A DNA stretch of 64,000 nucleotides from an uncultured Verrucomicrobia subdivision 3 bacterium (GTDB taxonomy: Bacteria; Verrucomicrobiota; Verrucomicrobiia; Limisphaerales; UBA11358), in assembly GCA_903850425.1 (NCBI GenBank), contig CAINLR010000070.1, forward strand, positions 1 through 64,000. Direction: 5' to 3'. Below are positions 57,290 to 64,000 of the stretch, in pieces. The notes beneath the pieces were generated by a model, which was not told the origin of the DNA, ran no database searches, and was given only the letters and a program-made list of their open reading frames with translations. Position 1 is the first letter of the stretch, and each line of letters starts with the position of its first letter. The position numbers and the translations under genes are program-made.

Positions 57290-58267
57290 ATGGAAAAATC
57301 TCGCTTAGAACTAAAAGTCGGCCTGTTTGTGGCCCTCTGTTTGATCCTGCTGGCGGTGCTGGTCATTCTCTTCAGCAAGGGCACGAGCTTGTTCCGCGGG
57401 ACCTATGCGCTGCAGTTGAGCGCGGCCAATGTCGGCGGGCTGAAAGTGAAATCCGGCGTGCTGCTTTCCGGGGTGCAGGTCGGCACGGTGGACGCAATCC
57501 ACCTCGCGGCGGACGGCAAGAGCGTCAACATCACGTTGAAGGTCTATAAGGATTTTCCGATTTATCACGACGCCCGGTTCGTCATCCAGCAGGCCGGCTT
57601 CCTTGGCGATCAATATGTCTCGGTCATCCCCACGGAGAACTTGCCACCGGCACTGACCAACGATGCGGCAGTGAATTGCCAGGAGCCGTTTGACTTGCAG
57701 GAAGTCGCCCGCAGCGCGGCCGGTTTCATCCAGCGCCTCGATGGCACGGCGAAAAAACTGGACGAGTCCGTCACGGATTTGCGCGCCAAAGTGCTCAACG
57801 CGCAAACGCTCGCCAGCTTCGGTGACTCCATCACCAATCTGCGGCTGATCACCGAACAGGCCGTCACTGCCGTCAAGGGGGTGAACGACGTTATTGCCAC
57901 CAACGGCGCGCAGGTCAGTCTCGCCGTCAGCAACGCCGTCAATTTTTCCGCCGAGTTGAACCGCCTGGCCGTCTCCGCGCAAAGGGTGCTGGACACCAAT
58001 GGCGCGAACCTCACCGCGGCCACCAAGAACATTGAGGATATTTCCCTCACCGCCAAACAACTCGCCGCCGATTTGCAGGCGGGCAAAGGTCTGGCGGGAA
58101 CCGTGCTGCAAAACCCCGAGCTCGCCACGAACTTTCAGGCACTCGCCGCCAATCTCGCCGTCACCAGCAGCAACTTGAACCGCCTCGGTCTGTGGGGCGT
58201 GCTGTGGGCGCATAAACCGCCGACCACCAATCCATCCGCCACCAACCCCACACACAAACAGCCATGA
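57290..58267 (+). CDS. mlaD: MCE-domain protein, MlaD type
   Basis: 325 residues. An N-terminal membrane helix (VGLFVALCLILLAVLVILFS) is followed by one MCE domain (VGGLKVKSGVLLSGVQVGTV, VIQQAGFLGDQYVSVIP) that binds lipids and forms a ring. The C-terminal ~170 residues are helical (apolipoprotein-like) and end in a Thr/Pro/Asn-rich tail. The C-terminal part is longer than E. coli MlaD. The set lacks MlaB and MlaC in this window. Confidence 0.9.
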   Translation: MEKSRLELKVGLFVALCLILLAVLVILFSKGTSLFRGTYALQLSAANVGGLKVKSGVLLSGVQVGTVDAIHLAADGKSVNITLKVYKDFPIYHDARFVIQQAGFLGDQYVSVIPTENLPPALTNDAAVNCQEPFDLQEVARSAAGFIQRLDGTAKKLDESVTDLRAKVLNAQTLASFGDSITNLRLITEQAVTAVKGVNDVIATNGAQVSLAVSNAVNFSAELNRLAVSAQRVLDTNGANLTAATKNIEDISLTAKQLAADLQAGKGLAGTVLQNPELATNFQALAANLAVTSSNLNRLGLWGVLWAHKPPTTNPSATNPTHKQP

Positions 58268-59292
58268 CACCCCTTTGGTCCATCCGCCTTTTGTTTCTGA
58301 GCCTCTGCATCCTGGGCGGCTATGCCGTCAGCCAGGTGCGACCGGAATTTGTCGGCGATCAGCACGGCAGCATTTTCGGCATGATGATCGGCTTTGGCTT
58401 CGGCGGACTGCTCATCGCCGTGGACGAAATGCTCAAAGGCTTTTCACTTCGCGCCTTTTCCGCGACGACGTTCGGCCTGCTGCTGGGCACCGTCGTCGCC
58501 TCGCTGATCGACCGCTCGGGGTTGTTTGTGAACGCCGACGAAAATGTCCGCTGGCTGATCCGGCTCGGTTTGTTTTTGAGTTTTGGTTACATCGGCATTG
58601 TGCTGGCCATGCGCAGCAATAAGGAGGATTTTTCGCTGATCATTCCCTATGTGCGGTTCGCCCCGCAAAACCAGCCGGACCGGCTGCTGCTGCTGGATAC
58701 CAGCGTGATCATTGACGGACGGATCGCCGACTTGATCGAGGCCAAATTCGTTGAAGGTCTGGTGGTCGTGCCGCGTTTTGTGCTGCACGAGTTGCAGCAG
58801 GTCGCCGACTCTGCCGATTCCGTCAAACGGGCGCGCGGGCGTCGCGGTCTGGACTTGCTGAACCGGCTGCAGCACAACCCCAAGATCGAAGTCCGCATTC
58901 ATGACGGCGATTTTCCCGAGGAAAAAGGCGTGGATGGCAAGCTCGTCCGCCTGGCGCGCGGCCTCAACGCCAAACTTTACACCAACGATTCCAACCTCGC
59001 CAAAGTCGCCGAACTGCAAGGCGTCACCTGCATGAACTTGCACGAAATCGGTCGGCTCATGAAAGCCGCGCTGCTGCCCGGCGAACTGCTGGAATTGCGC
59101 ATCGTCCGTGAAGGCCGCGACAAAGGCCAGGGCATCGGCTACCTGCCGGACGGCACCATGGTGATTGTCAACAACGCACAAGCCCACGTCGGCAAACAGA
59201 TTGACGTGCAAGTGCAGAGCACCATTCAAACCGGTGCGGGCATCATCGTCTTCGCCGAAGCCCGCGTGGAACCGCCCGCGCTGAAAGAATAA
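58264..59292 (+). CDS. PIN/TRAM-domain membrane protein (YacL type)
   Basis: 342 residues. Four hydrophobic segments lie in residues 5-120. A PIN nuclease domain follows (LLLLDTSVIIDGRIADLI, with acidic residues in LYTNDSNLAKVAEL), and then a C-terminal TRAM domain (GQGIGYLPDGTMVIVNNAQA). PIN domains cut RNA and TRAM domains bind it, so this is probably a membrane-bound ribonuclease. It overlaps mlaD by 4 nt. Confidence 0.9.
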   Translation: MTPLWSIRLLFLSLCILGGYAVSQVRPEFVGDQHGSIFGMMIGFGFGGLLIAVDEMLKGFSLRAFSATTFGLLLGTVVASLIDRSGLFVNADENVRWLIRLGLFLSFGYIGIVLAMRSNKEDFSLIIPYVRFAPQNQPDRLLLLDTSVIIDGRIADLIEAKFVEGLVVVPRFVLHELQQVADSADSVKRARGRRGLDLLNRLQHNPKIEVRIHDGDFPEEKGVDGKLVRLARGLNAKLYTNDSNLAKVAELQGVTCMNLHEIGRLMKAALLPGELLELRIVREGRDKGQGIGYLPDGTMVIVNNAQAHVGKQIDVQVQSTIQTGAGIIVFAEARVEPPALKE

Positions 59293-59293
59293 T

Positions 59294-59509
59294 ATGAATC
59301 CCGTCACCCTCTACAAAGCCCTCAATCCGGCCGATGCCCAGATGGTTTTTTCCCGGCTCGACGCGGCGGGCTTTCACCCCTTTGTGGCCGATGAAATCGC
59401 CGCCTTGAGCCTGGAGGGTTACGCCTTGTCCGCCGGCGGCATCCGCGTGCAAGTGCCCGCCTCGGAATACGCCGACGCCAAGGAATTCTTAGACACGCCC
59501 GCCGAATGA
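59294..59509 (+). CDS. Small DUF2007-like protein
   Basis: 71 residues. The pattern LYKALNPADAQMVFSRLDAAG and GGIRVQVPASEYADAKEFL matches the DUF2007 family of small signal-transducing-type proteins that resemble the PII fold. Its function is not known. It starts 1 nt after the PIN/TRAM gene and probably ends the operon. Confidence 0.75.
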   Translation: MNPVTLYKALNPADAQMVFSRLDAAGFHPFVADEIAALSLEGYALSAGGIRVQVPASEYADAKEFLDTPAE

Positions 59510-59648
59510 CTTTCGTAAGGACCTGACGGTCTTTCCCGCCCAGCCAGATGCCCGCGGCGGTAGGAAACGACGTGAGGAGGCTCAAATCTGTTGTGCTGAA
59601 ATCCAATGCGGGCGCGCGGCACCGACTGACCAGCCGCCGCTGCCAAAC

Positions 59649-60758
59649 TCAAATGGCAAACAGCGCGTGGAAAACAAGTTTCCCGCCGAAGAGCCAGATG
59701 ACCGCCGCGAGCGCGATGTAGGGACCGTAGGGCATCCGCGATGACCACTCACGCTTGCCCAGCACGATCAAAACCACGCCAACCGCCGCGCCGATCATCG
59801 AGCTAACCATGAGTGAAAACAAGGCCCCCTGCCAACCGATGAAGGCCCCGATGGCGCCCATGAATTTCACGTCGCCCAAACCCATCGCCTCGCGCGGCAC
59901 GACGATTTCCGAGCAGACGGCTTCGAGATGCTTCACCGTTTCCGGGTTGATGCGCTCGTCGCCGATTTTCAATTCCTGCGGCGACAACCGCAGGGTGACG
60001 TCCTGATAACCCCGGTCCACCAGTTCGACGGTTTGCGCCGACAACACAATCGCGTCCGACTTGCGGTAGAAAAACTCTTCGTAGGGAATCTCCTTATCCG
60101 GCAGGCAAAGCGCCGTTTCGGAGAAAACGATTTTGGTGCCCGGCTCCAGCTTCAGGCGTTGCCGGCCAAACATCAATTTGCCCAGCCGCAAAATCGCATA
60201 GACAATCCCGGCGCCGGCGGCGAGGCCCACCAGGCCGCGCCCCATCCCCTGCCCGTTCGTGGTGGCCTCATGCAAGCGCGGCAGCAGAAAAGAGATCACC
60301 AAACCAGCCGCCGCACCGCCCAGGGTGATTTCGTCGGGAATGATGAAATGCTCGAAGTCAATGAAGGTGGCGGTGATCAAGCCGGCGAGAAAAACCGTGT
60401 AAACGAGCGCCAGCCACACCGACTGCTGGCCAAACATCAGCCAGCAACTGAGAAACATCAGGCCGGTGAGCAGTTCCACGACGAAGTAGCGCGGCGAGAT
60501 CGGCGCGGCGCAGTTTTTGCACCGGCCACGCAGCCAGAGCCAGGTCAGCAGCGGAACATTCAAGTAGAACGGGATTGCGTATTTGCAGTGCGGACAGTGC
60601 GACGGCGGCGTGACAATGCTCAGGTCCAGCGGCATCCGGTAAATGCACACATTGAGGAAGCTGCCGACAATGCAGCCGAAGGCGAAGAACACGAGCGACC
60701 AGAAGTGGAACGGCACGAGTGCCCAGTTGTGCGTGTCAAAGATGGCGTCAATGCCCAT
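59649..60758 (-). CDS. pilD: Prepilin peptidase
   Basis: 369 residues, an integral-membrane aspartate protease that trims type IV prepilins. The N-terminal GSFLNVCIYRMP, the zinc-type pairs CPHC and CKNC, and the two catalytic aspartates in TFIDFEHFIIPDE and MGLGDVKFMG are all present. Between them lies an unusual insert of about 90 soluble residues (KIVFSETALCLPDKEIPYEE and following), absent from classical PilD. It overlaps aroE by 11 nt. Confidence 0.9.
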   Translation of the reverse strand: MGIDAIFDTHNWALVPFHFWSLVFFAFGCIVGSFLNVCIYRMPLDLSIVTPPSHCPHCKYAIPFYLNVPLLTWLWLRGRCKNCAAPISPRYFVVELLTGLMFLSCWLMFGQQSVWLALVYTVFLAGLITATFIDFEHFIIPDEITLGGAAAGLVISFLLPRLHEATTNGQGMGRGLVGLAAGAGIVYAILRLGKLMFGRQRLKLEPGTKIVFSETALCLPDKEIPYEEFFYRKSDAIVLSAQTVELVDRGYQDVTLRLSPQELKIGDERINPETVKHLEAVCSEIVVPREAMGLGDVKFMGAIGAFIGWQGALFSLMVSSMIGAAVGVVLIVLGKREWSSRMPYGPYIALAAVIWLFGGKLVFHALFAI

Positions 60759-61677
60759 AAATATTTTGTTCGAGCGCGCGGCGCATCACGTCGCGCGGGG
60801 CCGTTTGGCCGGTCCAGATTTCAAACGCCTTCGCGCCCTGGTGCAGCAACATGCCCAGGCCGTTGGCCGTTTTGCAACCGGCGGCTTTGGCGGCGGCGAG
60901 CAAGGGCGTTGCCGCCGGACGATAGATCATGTCGTAAACGGCGCGGGTTTGCTTCAGGGAAAACCGGCTTTCGTCGAGCGGCGACGCGTCCTCGGATTTC
61001 AGGCCGAGCGAGGTGGCGTTAATGACCAGATCCACTTCGGTTTTGGGATAGTCCAGCCCGACATAGACGGCGGGAAAGTTCTTTTTTATTTCAACCTGAA
61101 GGTCGAGTGTTTTTGAGAAGGTCCGGTTGACCAGGAACAGTTCCAGCACATTTTCCGAAGCGAGCTTCAAGGCCGCCGTGCGTCCGGCACCACCGGCTCC
61201 GAGCAGCAAAACTTTTTTTCCAGACAGCTCAATGCTCAAATCCTCACGCAACGCCGCCGCCAACCCTTCCGCGTCGGTGTTGAAACCTTGCGCGCGAATT
61301 TCAACCGGCGCGCCCTGATGAAATTCCCGCAACGGCAGCCAGTCGCTTTTTTCAGTGCGTCCCTCAAAACGAATGGTGTTCACCGCGCCCCAGACTTTCG
61401 CGGATTCATCCAGCGCGTCCACCATATCCACCGCGAGCAGCTTGTGCGGCACGGTTAAATTCAATCCGGCAAAGCCCATCGCTCGCGCGCCTTCGATGGC
61501 GGCGCGGAGATTTTTCGGGTCCACTTCAAACGCAAGATAGCGCCAGTTCAGACCGAGCGCGGCGAAGGCGGCGTTGTGCATCGCGGGCGAGGCGGAATGC
61601 CGAATGGGCAGGCCATAGACCGCGCACAAGCTCGTGGCGGCATTAATGGCGGTTGGAACCGGTTGAGGCACGCGCAA
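60748..61677 (-). CDS. aroE: Shikimate dehydrogenase
   Basis: 309 residues, catalysing the NADPH-dependent reduction of 3-dehydroshikimate. The shikimate-binding GLPIRHSASPAMHNAAF, the catalytic lysine in NLTVPHKLLAVD, the NADP-binding LLLGAGGAGRTAALKL and NRTFSK are present. The start is a TTG at 61677; GTG at 61671 is an alternative. It is transcribed upstream of the prepilin peptidase gene, overlapping it. Confidence 0.95.
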   Translation of the reverse strand: MRVPQPVPTAINAATSLCAVYGLPIRHSASPAMHNAAFAALGLNWRYLAFEVDPKNLRAAIEGARAMGFAGLNLTVPHKLLAVDMVDALDESAKVWGAVNTIRFEGRTEKSDWLPLREFHQGAPVEIRAQGFNTDAEGLAAALREDLSIELSGKKVLLLGAGGAGRTAALKLASENVLELFLVNRTFSKTLDLQVEIKKNFPAVYVGLDYPKTEVDLVINATSLGLKSEDASPLDESRFSLKQTRAVYDMIYRPAATPLLAAAKAAGCKTANGLGMLLHQGAKAFEIWTGQTAPRDVMRRALEQNIYGH

Positions 61678-61779
61678 TTTATATGCGGGCAGGGCGCGAG
61701 TTCAAAGCGCAAAGTCGGCGGTGACCGTCAAAATGGAGGCTAACGGAATAGAATGTTCGGATGCACGCGGGCCAAGGAT

Positions 61780-61896
61780 GGGGCGCAGGCTTGCCAGCCT
61801 GCCCCATGTCAGCGGCGGATTTCCTTTCGGAATTGAGGTTCAAACTGCCGCGGTTAGCCGGCGCTACAAACCCCGTTTGGAAACCAAACGGGGTTT
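61780..61896. other. Two strong hairpins between the repeat protein and aroE
   Basis: The 323 nt from 61678 to 62000 hold no gene. One hairpin, at 61780-61805, has GCAGGCT and AGCCTGC arms around TGCC. A second, at 61868-61896, has perfect 13-bp arms AAACCCCGTTTGG and its complement around AAA. Both lie downstream of the minus-strand repeat protein and upstream of aroE. They probably help end its transcription, though no T-run follows. Confidence 0.45.
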
Positions 61897-62000
61897 GCGC
61901 CACAGATCTCGTCGTTAAGGGTTAATTGTGAATGTCGGAACCTGATCACGCCACTCGGCAATCACCATCACAACCTTCGAGTGGATTTCAGACTCACCGC

Positions 62001-64000
62001 TTAATTCCCATTCCAAGACATGCGGTAGTAAGCCGACGACGGAATAGTGCCGAGATCACTGAAGTTGTCGGTCACGCTGAACGCGCCGTTGCTGGGCGTG
62101 TTGGTGGTCAGAATGTTTACCCAGTTCACCAGATTCGTCGAACGTTCCACTTCATACTTGTAGCCGGGAATGCCGGCGAATTCCACCGTGGCCGTGCTGC
62201 CGCTGACCGTGACGCTCGCGTTCTGCCCGGAGACGAACGGTGCGGCCACCAAGGTGACCGTAGCGGTGGCGCTGCCGCCGTTGCCGTCGGCCACCGTGTA
62301 GGCGAACTGGTCATTGACCAGGTTGGTGTTGACGTAGGTAACGTAGCCACCCGCGATGGTCAGGGTGACGCCGTTGGTGCTGGTGCCGACGCTGCTTAGA
62401 GTCAGCGGATCGCCGTCCGCATCGGCCGCATTCGTCAGAAGATTCGGCACCGCGATCTGCCAACTGTTCACGCTGCCCCGGCTGTAGCTGGCATTGTTCG
62501 CCGTCGGGGCGTGGTTGACGACGAGGTAAAGTTCGCCGCCGACAATTTTCAGCGTTGTCAGCGCGCCCGAAGCGAATCCGGCGCCGAGCACCGTCACCGG
62601 CGAACTCGCCACAGCTCCGGCCACTGCGCCACCGGTCGTGGCGGAAATGAGCTTGTAACTGCCCGCCGGCAAGGCCGTGCCGATAACCGTCACGGTCACG
62701 GCATTGTTGTTCAAAGACAGTGTGCCGTTGGTCACCGCCAGCGTCGCGGTGCCGTTGGTGTAGTTCAAGGCCACGGAACCCGCGGTCAGCGTGGCATTGC
62801 CGGCGATGAGGCCGGTCGCACCCGTGCCGCTCAACGTCTGACCCGCACCGAGCGTGAAGGCGGAGGACAAGCCGCTCACGTCAAACGTGGCCCCGCTGCC
62901 GATGACAATGCCCGGCGAGTTCGCAATCGTCGCCGTGCCGGTCAGCGCCAGCACGCCGTTGCTGATGGTGGTGGTGCCCGAGTAAGTGTTGTTGCCGCTC
63001 AGGAACAACGTGCGCAACCCATTCATCATGATGCTGGACGGCGACAGCTCGCTGATGCTGCCGAGCGAGAGGTCCGCACTGGTTTGAGGCGCGGTGTTCC
63101 AGCCAGGAGTCTTGGGAGAAAATGTAATTGTGCCGCCGGTCAAGGTAGCGCTCTGGAATACGACCGTGGAACCCGCTCCATTCACGTCCACGCCGAGTTC
63201 CTGTCCACCGCCGATGGTCAGATTGCCCATCGTGACGCTGGTGCCGGCCAACCCACTGAGCGGGTCAACCACGGCCAAGCCCGCGCCGGAAATTGCGATG
63301 TTATTACCCAAGATGGTGCTGCCGCCGCTGAGGTTGCGCAGGTTCAGTTCAGAAAAAGAGCCGTTGACGGTGTTGTTCGTGAGCACCCCGGCCGTGATAA
63401 CAATCTTGCCGGTGCCTACAGGGCTATAGGGTCCCGCCACAGAAGTCTGGATTTCACCTTTGATGCCTTTGGCGAGAATCACGGTGCCGCTGAAATCACT
63501 CGGACCGGTAGTGCGGAAACGGAAGCCCGCGCCGCTGTCAGGGGAAACGTCATTGGTGACACCGGCCACAATGACCGTGCCGCTGCCATGCCAGACATTC
63601 GTGCTGGCCACTTCGAGGGGATCGGTCGCGCCGAGTGTGTTCGGATCAGCGATCAACAGGGTGGAGGTCGTGCCCGCCACCGCTGTCACATCCGGGCGGA
63701 ACGGATTTTGGACCACGCTCACGCCCAGCGTGCCGCCGGCGAGCAGCACGTTGTTGACAATGTTGGAAACCACGAGCACCACGGTGGCACCGTTGGTCAC
63801 CGTGATGTTGCCCGTGCCCGGCGCACCGACCGTGCCCAGACGCACCGTGCCCCCGTTGGCAAGCAGGCCGCCGGCAAAACTGTTGGCACCGCTCAAGGTC
63901 AGCGTGCTGTTGTTCTTCTTCGTCAACGAACCGGTGCCGGAAATGACAGTGCTGAGCGCGAGGTCGTCGGTGCGGCTGAAAACCAGCGCGCCATTGTTGA
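62001..64000 (-). CDS. Autotransporter-type beta-strand repeat protein, 3' part
   Basis: The frame stays open to the window edge, so the 5' part is missing; about 665 residues are seen. Beta-strand repeats of the autotransporter-associated type recur (LTLSGANSFAGGLLANGG, LFLSGNNTYSGTTTISNGVL). A cadherin/Ig-like domain follows (PLTLSSVGTSTNGVTL, QFAYTVADGNGGSATATV). The C-terminus has the pattern GYKYEVERSTNLVNWVNIL that ends many Verrucomicrobia surface proteins. It is probably a huge exported surface protein. No C-terminal beta-barrel is present, so secretion must use another route. Confidence 0.8.
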   Translation of the reverse strand, partial: NNGALVFSRTDDLALSTVISGTGSLTKKNNSTLTLSGANSFAGGLLANGGTVRLGTVGAPGTGNITVTNGATVVLVVSNIVNNVLLAGGTLGVSVVQNPFRPDVTAVAGTTSTLLIADPNTLGATDPLEVASTNVWHGSGTVIVAGVTNDVSPDSGAGFRFRTTGPSDFSGTVILAKGIKGEIQTSVAGPYSPVGTGKIVITAGVLTNNTVNGSFSELNLRNLSGGSTILGNNIAISGAGLAVVDPLSGLAGTSVTMGNLTIGGGQELGVDVNGAGSTVVFQSATLTGGTITFSPKTPGWNTAPQTSADLSLGSISELSPSSIMMNGLRTLFLSGNNTYSGTTTISNGVLALTGTATIANSPGIVIGSGATFDVSGLSSAFTLGAGQTLSGTGATGLIAGNATLTAGSVALNYTNGTATLAVTNGTLSLNNNAVTVTVIGTALPAGSYKLISATTGGAVAGAVASSPVTVLGAGFASGALTTLKIVGGELYLVVNHAPTANNASYSRGSVNSWQIAVPNLLTNAADADGDPLTLSSVGTSTNGVTLTIAGGYVTYVNTNLVNDQFAYTVADGNGGSATATVTLVAAPFVSGQNASVTVSGSTATVEFAGIPGYKYEVERSTNLVNWVNILTTNTPSNGAFSVTDNFSDLGTIPSSAYYRMSWNGN

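Noticed and set aside
62001-64000. C-terminal autotransporter barrel
   Set aside because: Only beta-strand repeats are seen and the C-terminus lacks a barrel with terminal aromatic residue; the family name here refers only to the repeats.

Overview
The window looks like a chromosomal segment of a Verrucomicrobiota bacterium, probably from the Pedosphaera/Limisphaera side of the phylum. This is inferred from gene content: DUF3160 and HEAT-repeat proteins, a Kelch/PKD surface protein ending in a short Phe-Tyr-Arg-Val motif, an autotransporter-type beta-strand repeat protein, and a TIGR03790 protein. No rRNA gene is present to confirm it. No CRISPR array or transposase was found.

Layout. (1) 0.3-7.6 kb: a complete N-type (alternate) F1Fo ATPase operon in the order atpD-C-Q-R-B-E-F-A-G, without a separate delta gene. 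The beta, b and alpha subunits each carry a long Lys/Pro/Glu-rich C-terminal tail. (2) 7.6-14.6 kb: a HEAT-repeat protein, a small membrane protein and a DUF3160/HEAT protein, flanked by two paralogous winged-helix regulators. Each regulator has the same nested hairpin about 20 nt upstream of its start. (3) 14.9-29.3 kb: an accessory island, nearly all on the minus strand, made mostly of unknown genes. Recognisable members are a MobC-like ribbon-helix-helix protein, a VirD4/TraG-like coupling ATPase without membrane anchor, a ClpP-fold protein that has lost its catalytic triad, a ParB-like protein, an ankyrin protein and two paralogous proteins of unknown function. It looks like an integrated plasmid or mobilizable element. 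Its right edge is a chimeric ORF: the start of a short-Argonaute-like gene joined to the SPASM tail of a radical SAM enzyme. (4) 29.4-32.4 kb: a glycosyltransferase and a three-gene cassette ending in an HEAAH metallopeptidase. (5) 32.5-37.6 kb: DNA polymerase IV, three oxidoreductases, and a ParD-like/zeta-like toxin-antitoxin pair with a palindromic operator. (6) 37.6-45.8 kb: a phosphoesterase, an ankyrin lipoprotein, Kelch proteins, gene remnants, and a serine recombinase whose frame is broken at an A7 run and whose ORF runs into the 3' end of tRNA-Asn. (7) 45.8-62 kb: mostly housekeeping genes, namely mutM, pyrH, recN, a PhnP-like hydrolase, a GH5 glycosidase, tatD, an MlaE-F-D lipid transport set, a PIN/TRAM protein, a prepilin peptidase and aroE. 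(8) 62-64 kb: the 3' part of a very long beta-strand repeat protein that runs off the window.

The places most likely to hold undescribed biology are the island (dead ClpP fold beside a soluble coupling ATPase, repeated unknown proteins), the covarying hairpins upstream of the paired regulators, the tailed ATPase subunits, and the recombinase/tRNA-Asn locus.
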